Notes: a model not told the origin generated them from the sequence alone. A stretch of DNA of 64,000 bases from Clostridiales bacterium (GCA_030016385.1 JASEJN010000006.1:21323-85322), one strand, 5' to 3'. Numbered from the stretch's first letter, positions 1 to 8,844 are shown. A program made the numbers and translations.

Positions 1-1563
1 AACCGTTGCCTTAGGTACCTGCTGCATCATTCTCCTTCTGGCTATCTCCCTTTGCCTCTGCCTTATGGCTGATTTAATCTTGGGGTCGCCTTCGGTTTGC
101 TTGAATTCTTCTTTAACCTCTTCTTTTGTCATTCTCATCTCTTTTGTATACGTACGCTTCTGGTATATGAGATCAATAATACCCAGCACACATACGACCA
201 AGCTCACTTTTACGAGGATCGAATCGATTATGCTTTTAGGTACAGATATAAGGGACTTGAGCCCCATGTCAGCAAGTTTTAAAAGCGTGTCAAACTGACC
301 TATTACGAAGCTGTATATCACATATCCTACAATTACTATTATGGCGGACGATTTTAGAAGCTCGAAAAAAGCTCTTCCTGAAAACATCCTTTTAAAACCC
401 TCTATAGGGTTTAGCCTGCTGAGTTTGGGCTTCAAAGGCTCTGTAGAATGTATAAAACCGGTCTGCACGATATTTGCCGCAATACTTACAGTCATGACAC
501 CTGCGAAAAGGGGAGCCGTTACTTTTATAAACTGCTGCCCAGAATACATAAAAACATCAAATAAATCTCCTGCCGCAAATGGAACACTACTGGAATTTAC
601 GAGACTCCTGCTTAAAAAATCTTCTATGGTATTAAGTCCTAAGTCCCCTAACGAAATGGCTATAATCGTTATACATATAAGTCCTATAGCCGAAACAAAT
701 TCTCTGCTTTTAGGGACTTGTCCTTTTTTTCTTGCATCCTCAATTTTCTTCGGAGTAGGCTCTTCAGTCTTATCGCTCGATGCAAACACTATCGCTACAG
801 GAAACAATTTGAAAAAGTCATTTATATTAAATGTAAACCCTTCAAATGCCTTGATATACAAAGATACAAGTTCGGGAATAATTATTGATAATATAAGCAC
901 TCCTATAAGCGTTTTTAACGAAAGCCCGATCATCAAAACGTTAAGCTGGGGCACCGTCCTAGAAATAAGCCCCATAGTGAAATCAGTAAGAAAAAGTACA
1001 ACAACAACCGGTGCCGCAAGCTTTAGCGAAAGTATCATCATATTTTGAAACAATGTTAAAAAATATGAAATCATATCGGGAGGAATGTTTACTCCAAATA
1101 CCGGCACGGCGCTAAAACTCTGTATCAAACTCCGAATTAAAACGTGATGCCCGTTTATCAGGAAAAATATAAAAAGCCCCGTAAGGTATGTAAAATTCCC
1201 GAGTATCGATACACGTCCAAGGTTAATATCAAATTCGCTAAGCATCGAAAATCCAGCCTGTATATCAAGAAGCTGGCCTGATATCCTTATTGCCTGGAAA
1301 ACCATGGTGGTCATAAATCCAAGTATGACCCCAAAAAGGCATTCTCCTGCTGCTGCGCTTATGAGCCCCACAAGGTTCTGCGGCACTGCTGACGGATTAT
1401 AGCTTACAAAACCATATATCAAATAGGTCAATATAACTCCTGTCGCTGCCTTCAAAAGATTAGGTATTCCCCTTATCATGAAAACAGGCGATACCCCGAG
1501 GAAACTTATTATCCTTATAAAAACCAGTACAAAAATTATTATTTCGGTATTTTGTATATTCAA
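1..1563 (-). CDS. fliR-flhB: FliR-FlhB fusion, flagellar type III export gate (partial, cut by window edge)
   Basis: A single uninterrupted minus-strand frame of 521 codons runs off the left edge. Residues 1 to about 261 are hydrophobic and FliR-like. From about residue 262 the sequence turns into a FlhB N-terminus (SDKTEEPTPKKIEDARKKG), followed by FlhB membrane segments and the cytoplasmic linker ending QQVPKATV at the edge. FlhB's autocleavage motif NPTH normally follows shortly after this point, so it lies outside the window. FliR and FlhB form the membrane export gate with FliP and FliQ. The chosen start is TTG at 1563, preceded by AAGGTG and by an in-frame stop (1575-1573); it lies 4 nt after the fliQ stop. 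FliR/FlhB fusions are known in clostridia. The C-terminal end and any further genes cannot be seen. Confidence 0.93.
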   Translation of the reverse strand, partial: MNIQNTEIIIFVLVFIRIISFLGVSPVFMIRGIPNLLKAATGVILTYLIYGFVSYNPSAVPQNLVGLISAAAGECLFGVILGFMTTMVFQAIRISGQLLDIQAGFSMLSEFDINLGRVSILGNFTYLTGLFIFFLINGHHVLIRSLIQSFSAVPVFGVNIPPDMISYFLTLFQNMMILSLKLAAPVVVVLFLTDFTMGLISRTVPQLNVLMIGLSLKTLIGVLILSIIIPELVSLYIKAFEGFTFNINDFFKLFPVAIVFASSDKTEEPTPKKIEDARKKGQVPKSREFVSAIGLICITIIAISLGDLGLNTIEDFLSRSLVNSSSVPFAAGDLFDVFMYSGQQFIKVTAPLFAGVMTVSIAANIVQTGFIHSTEPLKPKLSRLNPIEGFKRMFSGRAFFELLKSSAIIVIVGYVIYSFVIGQFDTLLKLADMGLKSLISVPKSIIDSILVKVSLVVCVLGIIDLIYQKRTYTKEMRMTKEEVKEEFKQTEGDPKIKSAIRQRQREIARRRMMQQVPKATV

Positions 1564-1567
1564 GCGA

Positions 1568-1837
1568 TCACCTTAATAAATTCGGTATGGCATCAAACAT
1601 CCTCTGTGCAAACCCTGTAAGCTGGCGAAGCATCCATGTCCCGAAAATTATCAGCGAAACAAAGACGGCGAGCATCTTCGGCACAAATGTCAGCGTCTGT
1701 TCCTGTATCTGAGTCGTTGCCTGAAATATGCTTATTATAAGGCCGATTACAAGGGCAACCAGGACGATCGGCCCTGCCACCGTTATAACCGTCGTAAGAG
1801 CATCTTTTATAACGCCTATTACAAAATTCTGACTCAT
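1568..1837 (-). CDS. fliQ: FliQ, flagellar export gate subunit
   Basis: This is an 89-residue protein with two long hydrophobic segments, typical of FliQ in length and pattern (begins MSQNFVIGVIKDAL, contains ATTQIQEQTLTFVPK). FliQ helps build the FliP-FliQ-FliR export pore in the basal-body membrane. The open frame extends 18 codons further upstream, but that extension overlaps the end of fliP. ATG at 1837 has a strong Shine-Dalgarno (GGGGTGG) and gives the family length, so it is preferred. It sits between fliP (11 nt away) and fliR-flhB (4 nt away). Confidence 0.95.
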   Translation of the reverse strand: MSQNFVIGVIKDALTTVITVAGPIVLVALVIGLIISIFQATTQIQEQTLTFVPKMLAVFVSLIIFGTWMLRQLTGFAQRMFDAIPNLLR

Positions 1838-1848
1838 ATTTCCACCCC

Positions 1849-2610
1849 TCACATAAAGCTTTGTATTAGTGACTTTACAACAAGATTCCACCCATCGACC
1901 ATTATAAAGAGCAATATCTTAAAGGGCAGCGATATCGTTATAGGGGGAAGCATAAACATGCCCATTGACATCAGTATGCTTGCCACAACCATATCTATTA
2001 CGATGAACGGTATATAAATCAGGAAACCTATTTCAAACGCTGTCTTTAGCTCGCTTATGGTAAATGCCGGTATAAGCACCCTGAGCGGTGTATCCTCGGG
2101 CTTGTCTATCTTTCCGATTTTTGACGAATCTACAAATAAGGCAAGATCCTTCTGATAAGTTTGCTTCAGCATAAATTCTTTTATGGGTTTCTCGCCTATT
2201 TGAATTGCCTGCTCCTGAGTTATCTTGTTCTGGAGGTAAGGCTGCACCGCCTCGCTGTTTACTTTACTGTATACAGGCGACATTATAAAAAACGTAAGGA
2301 AAAGAGCTAATGCAATAAGCACCTGGTTAGGCGGAGTCTGTTGCGTCGACAAAGCATTTCTTACAAAGGAAAGAACTACGATTATCCTTGTAAATGAAGT
2401 CATAAGCACAATAAAAGAAGGCGCGAGGGAAAGCACTGTAATCAATATTAGTACTTTTATACTGTCCACATAATCTTTTGGCGACCCTGAGTTATCAATA
2501 TTCAAACTTATCTTTGGTATCGGCAGCGTACCGGTTGCCGCATGTGCTTTATATGTCAGCATGGAAACCGCCGCAATCAAGGCAATAATGAATACTGTCT
2601 TCTTTTTCAT
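1849..2610 (-). CDS. fliP: FliP, flagellar export gate subunit
   Basis: This 253-residue protein starts with a cleavable-looking signal peptide (MKKKTVFIIALIAAVSMLTY...), as in most FliP proteins. It then has the strongly conserved core: LILITVLSLAPSFIVLMTSF, TRIIVVLSFVRNALSTQQTP and PPNQVLIALALFLTFFIMSP. The C-terminal half carries two more membrane helices. FliP pentamers form the core of the type III export channel with FliQ and FliR. The start overlaps the end of fliO by 4 nt, which points to translational coupling. Confidence 0.97.
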   Translation of the reverse strand: MKKKTVFIIALIAAVSMLTYKAHAATGTLPIPKISLNIDNSGSPKDYVDSIKVLILITVLSLAPSFIVLMTSFTRIIVVLSFVRNALSTQQTPPNQVLIALALFLTFFIMSPVYSKVNSEAVQPYLQNKITQEQAIQIGEKPIKEFMLKQTYQKDLALFVDSSKIGKIDKPEDTPLRVLIPAFTISELKTAFEIGFLIYIPFIVIDMVVASILMSMGMFMLPPITISLPFKILLFIMVDGWNLVVKSLIQSFM

Positions 2611-2954
2611 AGTTTATCCTTTCTTCTAATCAGCATGTTAAAATTGTTTAAAAAGGCTTCCTTGAAGTTAACCTGATTATTTTTCTTCTGTTTTATTATG
2701 TCAGGACTCAGCTCCATTAGAACATCTATACTCTTTTCTGTGCAGCTTAAAGCGTAATATTTATCCTCAATCTGTGCCACACAAAGAAAAGCCTTGCCCG
2801 ATAGGGGCACTTTCTCAATTATTTTGATTATCCTGCCGTTTGTCATGTTGCTGATACCACGGCCGCCGATTTTTATGCTTATATATGCAAGCAATATAAT
2901 CATGGGTAAAAATATTATTATCTTTATAATGCTTGCCGCAAATTCTCCGCCCAT
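2607..2954 (-). CDS. fliO: FliO/FliZ-family flagellar biosynthesis protein
   Basis: This is a 115-residue protein with one N-terminal membrane helix (IIKIIIFLPMIILLAYISIK) followed by a small soluble domain. The segment 'NGRIIKIIEKVPLSGKAFLCV...DKYYALSCTEKSIDVL' is typical of the FliO/FliZ family, whose members assist FliP assembly. The call rests on this pattern plus position directly before fliP, with which it overlaps by 4 nt. Individual residues are poorly conserved in this family, so position carries much of the weight. Confidence 0.85.
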   Translation of the reverse strand: MGGEFAASIIKIIIFLPMIILLAYISIKIGGRGISNMTNGRIIKIIEKVPLSGKAFLCVAQIEDKYYALSCTEKSIDVLMELSPDIIKQKKNNQVNFKEAFLNNFNMLIRRKDKL

Positions 2955-2967
2955 AATTTATCCGTCC

Positions 2968-3435
2968 TCACTGCACAATAATTTCGTTAAAATATATATT
3001 CGTAAGCTGACCTGTGGACAACAGGGGATTTAATTTGTCTTTTAGTTCCTTTTTTATAGCTTTGGTTTTATCCGGTGAATTGACATCATCCAGCTTTTTG
3101 CTTCTTAAAACATCGTTTATGATATCTTTAATGGCAGGATTCTTTTCACTCAATTCAGTCTCCAGCCCCTTTGTAGTATAGCCGGCATAAACCGACACCT
3201 TCATATATCTTTTATAATCCGGGTCTTGCAAATTTACGGTAAAATCGCCGAGATTTACAGTATACTCTTTAGCAGAAGACTTTACAGCATTTTGAGTCTG
3301 CTGCTGTCCCGTTGCCACGCTTCCCTGCTTATTTGTAAAAAGCCCCAATTTATAAATTATAAAAACCAACAGAGCAATTACAGCTACAAAAATCAAAGCC
3401 AATAATGCAATCCCCGTTTTTTTTAGCGCATTCAT
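2968..3435 (-). CDS. fliL: FliL, basal-body associated stator-assisting protein
   Basis: This 155-residue protein has a single N-terminal membrane anchor (TGIALLALIFVAVIALLVFI) and a periplasmic-side domain containing the FliL signature YTVNLGDFTVNLQDPDYKRY and, near the end, LTNIYFNEIIVQ. FliL surrounds MotA/MotB stators and supports torque or stator stability. ATG at 3435 is preferred over an upstream in-frame start because it has the ribosome site GGAGGG and lies 1 nt after the motB stop. The upstream alternative would add 12 residues inside motB. Confidence 0.93.
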   Translation of the reverse strand: MNALKKTGIALLALIFVAVIALLVFIIYKLGLFTNKQGSVATGQQQTQNAVKSSAKEYTVNLGDFTVNLQDPDYKRYMKVSVYAGYTTKGLETELSEKNPAIKDIINDVLRSKKLDDVNSPDKTKAIKKELKDKLNPLLSTGQLTNIYFNEIIVQ

Positions 3436-3436
3436 A

Positions 3437-4189
3437 CTAACCCTCCATATTACTTTTTTCCTGCGTATCATTTGCAGCCACTATAAGTATTCTTACATTT
3501 CTATTTAGTGCTTTACCCTCTGGAGTATCATTGCTGGCAATAGGACTGTACTCTCCATAAGCCGAAATTGAAAATCTGTCAGCTTGAAGCCCTCTGTTAT
3601 CAGTAAAAAAATTCAATACATTAATAGCTCTTGCCGACGATAACTCCCAGTTAGACGAAAATTTGCTGTTTTCAATCGGTACATTATCCGTATGCCCTTC
3701 TATTTCCACATCGCATGGCAGGTTACGTATAAGCTCAGCAATCTTCATAAGCACCGAAACACCCTTATCCTTTATTTCGGATTTGCCCGTATCGAAAAGG
3801 ACCTTATCCTTAAACTCTATATATGTTCCGCGGCTTCCCTGCCGCACGACTACATAATCCTTCAATGAATTCGTATTAACGAATTCATTGATCTTATCAT
3901 TTAGCTTTTTTGCATTTGATGCCGCCTCATTCTGCGTACCGCTGTTATTTGAAGGATTGACGCTTCCGACAATGGGGGCGTCTCCGCCATTTTCATCCAG
4001 TTGAAACATAGCAACCTTCGAGCCAAATGCACTGTTTATCGAATTTGCGGCCGCTTTAAACTTTCTGATATCTACCAGTGCAAACGAGTATAAAAATACG
4101 AAGAAAGTCAATATCAAAGTTAACGTATCCGAATATGTAGTAAGCCATGCCTGGCTTATTTCCTTCTTTTGCGCCTTTCTCCTACTCAT
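3437..4189 (-). CDS. motB: MotB, flagellar stator subunit with OmpA peptidoglycan-binding domain
   Basis: The protein has 250 residues. The N-terminal part has the MotB plug/transmembrane region 'AWLTTYSDTLTLILTFFVFL'. Its Asp in TTYSD is the conserved ion-binding residue of stator B subunits. A low-complexity linker follows, then an OmpA-like domain (about residues 125-240) with IEGHTDNVPI and LSSARAINVLNFF. It anchors the stator to peptidoglycan and works with MotA to drive the motor with protons or sodium; which ion cannot be told from sequence. The start overlaps the motA stop by 8 nt. Confidence 0.96.
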   Translation of the reverse strand: MSRRKAQKKEISQAWLTTYSDTLTLILTFFVFLYSFALVDIRKFKAAANSINSAFGSKVAMFQLDENGGDAPIVGSVNPSNNSGTQNEAASNAKKLNDKINEFVNTNSLKDYVVVRQGSRGTYIEFKDKVLFDTGKSEIKDKGVSVLMKIAELIRNLPCDVEIEGHTDNVPIENSKFSSNWELSSARAINVLNFFTDNRGLQADRFSISAYGEYSPIASNDTPEGKALNRNVRILIVAANDTQEKSNMEG

Positions 4190-5009
4190 TTTGAAGCACC
4201 GTGCCCTTGCTTTCCATATTCTCAGAAAGCGCTGCCCGCTCCTTTGGCGGAAGATATGTCTTTAGTTTGTCCTCAATTACTCTTGGATTTACTCCCGACT
4301 GTATCGAAAGTATGCCTTCAAGCATCATTTCCTTCATTTCACATTCTTCCGATGTTTTCATCTCAAGTTTGTTTGAAAGGGGACCCAGTATAAAATTCGC
4401 CATTACCGCTCCATAAAAAGACGTTACGATAGCCTTTGCCATACCGGGACCTAATGTGCTCGGGTCATTTAATTGCACAAGCATCTGGACAAGGCCGATA
4501 AGTGTTCCTATCATCCCATAGGCAGGAGCATATCCTGCCCATGATTTCAAAAGATTTATTTCATCTGTATGCCTTTTTTCCATAGAAGACACTTCGGACT
4601 CTAATACATCTCTTATGGTCTCGGGTTCCTGCCCGTCCACCACCATCTGTATGCCACTCTTTAGGAAATCGTCATCGATAGAATCGATTTCCTCTTCAAG
4701 TGATAATAACCCTTCCTTTCTCGCCTTCTTTGACAGGCTCACAAACTTTTCAATAAGCATTCCATATGAAGGATGCTTGATTATGAAAGCATTTTTAATC
4801 GATGCTGGAAGTTTTTTCAAAGTATCGGCAGAATAGGCTATCATTATCGTAAAAAACGAACCACCTATAGTAATAAATACAGACGGCAAATCCCAAAAAG
4901 GCCTCAGGCTGCCCAGGCTGTATTTATTTCCATTTAGCGCCATCCCGTTTATAATGGCCAGCATGCCTAAAATCGTCCCTATAATTGTGGCTAAATCTCT
5001 CTTCTTCAT
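4182..5009 (-). CDS. motA: MotA, flagellar stator ion channel subunit
   Basis: This is a 275-residue protein with four predicted membrane helices. It carries the MotA/TolQ/ExbB signature in the C-terminal half: SWAGYAPAYGMIGTLIGLVQ followed by MAKAIVTSFYGAVMANFILG. The cytoplasmic loop (about residues 65-140) is highly charged, as expected for contact with the FliG rotor ring. It lies between flbD (4 nt overlap) and motB (8 nt overlap), forming the usual motA-motB pair inside the early flagellar operon. Confidence 0.96.
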   Translation of the reverse strand: MKKRDLATIIGTILGMLAIINGMALNGNKYSLGSLRPFWDLPSVFITIGGSFFTIMIAYSADTLKKLPASIKNAFIIKHPSYGMLIEKFVSLSKKARKEGLLSLEEEIDSIDDDFLKSGIQMVVDGQEPETIRDVLESEVSSMEKRHTDEINLLKSWAGYAPAYGMIGTLIGLVQMLVQLNDPSTLGPGMAKAIVTSFYGAVMANFILGPLSNKLEMKTSEECEMKEMMLEGILSIQSGVNPRVIEDKLKTYLPPKERAALSENMESKGTVLQNE

Positions 5010-5212
5010 TCTCTGCTTACCTCCGGAATATTCGAATAATACTTTCTTCGAAAGTTTATAATTCTTTGAATGATCACGTCCGGTGATTCGCGGACAATAA
5101 ATTTTTTATCAGTGGTTGTCGTAACAACAGTATCAGGCGTCACTTCCAACTTCTCAATCAAATCACAGTTCAAATAAAATTCTTTGCCGCTTAAGCCAGT
5201 CAATTTAATCAT
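5006..5212 (-). CDS. flbD: FlbD-family small flagellar protein
   Basis: A 68-residue protein with the FlbD family pattern: MIKLTGLSGKEFYLNCDLIE at the start, then a TPDTVVTTTTDKKFIVRES core and a basic C-terminal helix. FlbD-like genes typically sit between flgE and motA in Bacillota and spirochaetes. The molecular role is not established; a link to motility gene regulation or to the motor has been proposed. It overlaps motA by 4 nt, which supports its being a real gene despite its size. Confidence 0.9.
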   Translation of the reverse strand: MIKLTGLSGKEFYLNCDLIEKLEVTPDTVVTTTTDKKFIVRESPDVIIQRIINFRRKYYSNIPEVSRE

Positions 5213-5226
5213 TTATAAATACCTCA

Positions 5227-6102
5227 TTATCTCTTTAAATTTAAAAGTTCCTGCAGCATTTCATCCGAGGTAGTTATGGACCTTGAATTCGCCTGAAAAG
5301 CCCTGCTTGTTATTATCATGTCCGTAAATTCATTTGCAAGGTCGACATTCGACATCTCAAGTGTCCCCTGCTCTATGCTTGAATTAATATCTATACCCGC
5401 TTGTACAAGTTCAGGCTGACCGGAATTGGATGTCGTTTCATAATTATTTCCGCCAAGCTTTTTAAGTCCTGCAGGATTTGTAAATCTCGCGAGGGCAACT
5501 TTTCCTACGACCGTAGGTGTATCTACGCCTTCATATAGCGCCGATACGGTGCCATCCGCCTGAATGCTTATGCTGTTGATCTTATTGCCTGTCCCATCCT
5601 CTTCATTGATAACAATATTCGATAAATTAGTATCAAATACCGGAGCAGCACCTGCAGCCGCAGTATTCGCATATCCCTGAAGAATATAGCCGTCTGAGTT
5701 TACAATGTTAAACTGTGTTGTAGCCGCGCCTGCAACTTCGCTTAAATTAAATGCTCCGTCTCTTGTGTACACATTTTCGCCAGGCTTTTTTATTATGAAA
5801 AAGCCATCTCCGTCTATGGCAAGGTCATACGGCCTTCCGGTAGGCTGCGGTGCACCTTGATTCATTATTGTATCGATGCCTCCGACCTGCATGCCGAGCC
5901 CTATTTGCCTCGGATTTATCCCGCCTCTGTTTGCTGTTGGCGATGAAGCGTCGGCTATTGTCTGGCTGAATATATCCTGGAAGCGCACCCTTCCTGATTT
6001 AAAAGCCGTAGTACTTACATTTGCAATATTATTTGCAATAACATCCATTTTTACCTGATTATTTTTCATCCCGGAAACTCCCGAGAACAATGATCTTAAC
6101 AT
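5227..6102 (-). CDS. flgE: Flagellar hook protein FlgE (short form)
   Basis: This is a 291-residue protein with the rod/hook family N-terminus (LRSLFSGVSGMKNNQVKMDV, then IANNIANVSTTAFKSGRVRF) and the FlgE/F/G C-terminus (SNVDLANEFTDMIITSRAFQ, ANSRSITTSDEMLQELLNL). Its position after flgD and before flbD-motA identifies it as the hook protein rather than a rod protein. It is shorter than typical hook proteins, which exceed 400 residues, so the variable outer domains are minimal. ATG at 6102 with the ribosome site GGGGAGG is chosen; the frame is open further upstream but without a ribosome site. Confidence 0.88.
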   Translation of the reverse strand: MLRSLFSGVSGMKNNQVKMDVIANNIANVSTTAFKSGRVRFQDIFSQTIADASSPTANRGGINPRQIGLGMQVGGIDTIMNQGAPQPTGRPYDLAIDGDGFFIIKKPGENVYTRDGAFNLSEVAGAATTQFNIVNSDGYILQGYANTAAAGAAPVFDTNLSNIVINEEDGTGNKINSISIQADGTVSALYEGVDTPTVVGKVALARFTNPAGLKKLGGNNYETTSNSGQPELVQAGIDINSSIEQGTLEMSNVDLANEFTDMIITSRAFQANSRSITTSDEMLQELLNLKR

Positions 6103-6181
6103 AATATAACCTCCCCAAATTTTTATTAGCGCCGCTTCAGTCAATCCGCGGCTAAAAGGCTTCCTCCAAGAGGTCCGGCCT

Positions 6182-6565
6182 TTAATATATTACAACTGCA
6201 CTGTCTATGTTCGTAAATATATTCTCATTTGCCTTATCTTTACCGACGGCTGTTATTATGGTTTTATTTTTTATGCTCGCTACAAAAGCAATATCCTTGT
6301 ATAAAAGGACGGATTCCTTTGCACCCTTCAAATCTGCCTTTTCCATGGCATCGTTCAACCTCTTTATATCTTCATCATCAAGATTGATATTTCTATCCTT
6401 AAGCCTTTCCATGGCATGGGCCGATAATTTTACACCAGTGGATTTCTCTAATTCCTTTTGAAAGATTTCCTGAAAGCCAGTGCCTTTTCGCTTCGCATTT
6501 CCAATACTTTCAGTTTGCGGCAGAGAGACAGGAACAACTTTGCCATTGATTATCCTAAAGGGCAA
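6182..6565 (-). CDS. Flagellar operon protein of the TIGR02530 type
   Basis: This is a soluble protein of about 127 residues. It matches the small flagellar-operon protein typically found between flgD and flgE in Bacillota; the pattern includes KLSAHAMERLKDRNINLDDE and, at the end, AFVASIKNKTIITAVG. The function is unknown. The last bases of flgD overlap its start. Two starts are possible: GTG at 6574 lies almost on top of the AAGGA sequence, while TTG at 6565 lies about 10 nt downstream of it, so TTG is preferred with moderate certainty. Confidence 0.85.
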   Translation of the reverse strand: MPFRIINGKVVPVSLPQTESIGNAKRKGTGFQEIFQKELEKSTGVKLSAHAMERLKDRNINLDDEDIKRLNDAMEKADLKGAKESVLLYKDIAFVASIKNKTIITAVGKDKANENIFTNIDSAVVIY

Positions 6566-6980
6566 TATTTCCACTTCCTTCGTTTTGCAACTGCACTACG
6601 TTGTCCACATCATATTCTTTATCGCCAATTACAATATCGACTTCCCCGTCTTCTAATCTTACGCTGCTTACAATCCCCTGATCATATGTACCGTCACTAT
6701 TTACCACCATGGCCGTCTTCCCTATCATAAGGCTGCCCTGCTGAAACTTTTCCGAATTTAGAATAGTACCGATTGAATTATTTAAATTCGTCAGCTCTTC
6801 GAGCGTCGAGAACTGTGCCATCTGGTCTATATACTGACTGCTGTCCCCTGCATTTAAAGGATCCTGATGCTGTAGCTCTGCTGCGAGAAGCATTAAAAAA
6901 CCATCTTTGCTTATTTCATTCCTTCCGGCATCATTTGTTGTAATATTTCCCGCAAGAGGGCTTGCATTGTATACTTTCAT
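6555..6980 (-). CDS. flgD: FlgD, hook cap / hook assembly scaffold
   Basis: A 141-residue protein with the conserved FlgD N-terminal segment: ISKDGFLMLLAAELQHQDPL followed by SSQYIDQMAQFSTLEELTNL. FlgD caps the growing hook so that FlgE can polymerise. Like other Bacillota FlgD proteins it is shorter than the ~220-230 residue enterobacterial form and lacks most of the C-terminal Ig/tudor region. It lies 12 nt after fliK and overlaps the next gene, in the standard order fliK-flgD-flgE. Confidence 0.94.
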   Translation of the reverse strand: MKVYNASPLAGNITTNDAGRNEISKDGFLMLLAAELQHQDPLNAGDSSQYIDQMAQFSTLEELTNLNNSIGTILNSEKFQQGSLMIGKTAMVVNSDGTYDQGIVSSVRLEDGEVDIVIGDKEYDVDNVVQLQNEGSGNIAL

Positions 6981-6992
6981 CTCTTATACCTC

Positions 6993-8393
6993 CTATGCTA
7001 ACATATTGACTATGCCTGAATTATTGTTGCTGTTCATTTCTGCTGCAACAGGCTGCCCGGCAAAATCAGCACTGCCGCCGTGGCTTCCATAGCTTCTTTT
7101 ATAAAATTGTCTGCCTTCATTTGCAAAACTGTTAAAACTGTGGGTGTCGCCATGTTCCAAACCTACGGATATGCTGAATTTGGAAACATCCACATTCTGG
7201 TCTTTAAGGCTTTCCTTAATCTCAGGTATGCTTGACTCGAGCATATCCTTAACATGGCTGTTCTCAACTATTATTTTGCTTAACATGTTTCCCTTTTCCA
7301 TCACAAGCTTGATATCTATATCCCCGAGTTCAGGCGGTTTAAGGCTTACCCTGAGTTCCGAGACGCCATTGTTTCTCAAAAGCTTTATCTTGTCATATAT
7401 CTGATTCAGCACGTCTTCCTTATCGATATAAGGAACGCCGCCATTCTCTGCATTAAAGGCCTTTACACTGTCCGCAACATTATTTGCGACATCCGGTTTA
7501 AAAACATTACCCTGCAATGGGACTTCCTTACCCTTGGCTATAGAGGCTGTATCTTCTTTCTGCTCAATCCGGGTCTTTGGCATTCCGTCTTCATTATTAT
7601 TGCTTTTAGCAGTTTCTTCATGTGCTATCAATTCCTCAATATTTATATTGCTGTTCTTGTTCTCCTTATTTTGTGCATCTGCATCCTTACCGCCCTGATT
7701 AGCCTGTCCATCCTTTTCTGCATGTATCTGCTGCTGTTCTTTATCCATGCCGTCCTTTACAACCTGCCCATTAGTTTCCTGCTTTTGCATGCCTTTAAGC
7801 AAATCCAGTTTTATAAATGTCTCGGTGTTTTTAGCTTTGTTTGCCTCGACGTTTGCTTTGCCATCCTGCTTCTCATCCTGAACTGATTCTTGCAGACTTT
7901 CATCTGAAATGGGATGATTTTCATTAGCGCCGCCTGAAGATTCCGATATAGCATCAACCTTTGAAGTATTGCTGCCTTGTACCGGTATGAAAATTCCGGA
8001 ATTATCACTACCCAAAACAGCACCCGAAGTATTTTTATCTAATGCAGAAACATTAACCATACTGCCTGCTTCTTCTCCCTTTTGCAGCATACCATTACAA
8101 TCAAAAAGTTCTCCCTCGGCCCCACTTTTTAATGAAACCTGACCAGCGGTGTCCGTGGATCCGGTTATATCTGCGCCTTTTGAAGGAACATTCAAAAAAG
8201 CAGCATTTTGTCCTGATTCCATTTTTTGAGCGGCGGCCATATCTTTGCCCGTATCATTCTGCAGAACAACAGTTTGCCCTAATGCTGCACACAGAAGCGC
8301 CGCAAACAGGTCTGGAATCTCTTTTCCCTTTAAAGCATCCTTGACGGTCTGCCCGCTTTGATTTTGCATCGAATTTTTAATGATCTCTATCAA
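6993..8393 (-). CDS. fliK: FliK, hook-length control protein
   Basis: This is a protein of about 466 residues. The first ~310 residues are low complexity, rich in Gln, Asn, Lys and Glu (for example QEQ/KDGQANQGGKDADAQN-like stretches), as expected for a FliK ruler. The C-terminal part holds the Flg_hook domain: SELRVSLKPPELGDIDIKLV and SHVKDMLESSIPEIKESLKD. FliK is exported, measures hook length and switches FlhB substrate specificity. TTG at 8393 is chosen because GGGAGGTGATGAT precedes it. That ribosome site overlaps the fliJ stop codon, so the two genes are probably coupled. Confidence 0.92.
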   Translation of the reverse strand: MIEIIKNSMQNQSGQTVKDALKGKEIPDLFAALLCAALGQTVVLQNDTGKDMAAAQKMESGQNAAFLNVPSKGADITGSTDTAGQVSLKSGAEGELFDCNGMLQKGEEAGSMVNVSALDKNTSGAVLGSDNSGIFIPVQGSNTSKVDAISESSGGANENHPISDESLQESVQDEKQDGKANVEANKAKNTETFIKLDLLKGMQKQETNGQVVKDGMDKEQQQIHAEKDGQANQGGKDADAQNKENKNSNINIEELIAHEETAKSNNNEDGMPKTRIEQKEDTASIAKGKEVPLQGNVFKPDVANNVADSVKAFNAENGGVPYIDKEDVLNQIYDKIKLLRNNGVSELRVSLKPPELGDIDIKLVMEKGNMLSKIIVENSHVKDMLESSIPEIKESLKDQNVDVSKFSISVGLEHGDTHSFNSFANEGRQFYKRSYGSHGGSADFAGQPVAAEMNSNNNSGIVNMLA

Positions 8394-8397
8394 ATCA

Positions 8398-8844
8398 TCA
8401 CCTCCCTTCAAATTTATCAGCTTTCATATAACTATAAAGTCCAAATTCGTCGTTTTGCTTTTGTTCAACTCTGTCAACTGATATGTCATATTGAAACTTA
8501 GCTTTCTCTTTAAGCTTATCCATAACCTTTCTATCCTTTTTGCTGTCTTCCATCTCCTTTCTCTTTATATTCATCTCATCTTCAATAAGCTTTACGACCT
8601 TTTCCTGTTCATCTATCCTTTCCTTTAACAGCGATATATAATTAAAGTTTGCAATATACTGTACTATCCCGGTACTTTTAACCGGTTTTGCGATATGTTC
8701 GGAAAATTTATCCTTAAAGCATTTCAAGTTCTTTTCCTCTTTCAAATATTTTAACCTGGATTTCACAAATGCTCTTTTTTTTATATCTTCCACTGTCATC
8801 CTGTGGTCTAGAACTTTTTGAAGCCTGAATGCAAATTTTTCCAT
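8398..8844 (-). CDS. fliJ: FliJ, flagellar export chaperone/ATPase stalk
   Basis: A 148-residue protein that is almost wholly charged coiled coil and starts MEKFAFRLQKVLDHRMTVED, the usual FliJ opening. FliJ forms the central stalk of the FliI hexamer and links it to FlhA. Its place between fliI and fliK is the standard one. There is a 71 nt spacer after fliI in which nothing specific was seen, and the stop codon lies within the fliK ribosome site. Confidence 0.92.
   Translation of the reverse strand: MEKFAFRLQKVLDHRMTVEDIKKRAFVKSRLKYLKEEKNLKCFKDKFSEHIAKPVKSTGIVQYIANFNYISLLKERIDEQEKVVKLIEDEMNIKRKEMEDSKKDRKVMDKLKEKAKFQYDISVDRVEQKQNDEFGLYSYMKADKFEGR

Noticed and set aside
341..1048. A 235-codon open frame on the plus strand
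   Set aside because: It lies wholly opposite the FliR-FlhB fusion, has no family resemblance and is low in sense: it is a mirror frame of the real gene.
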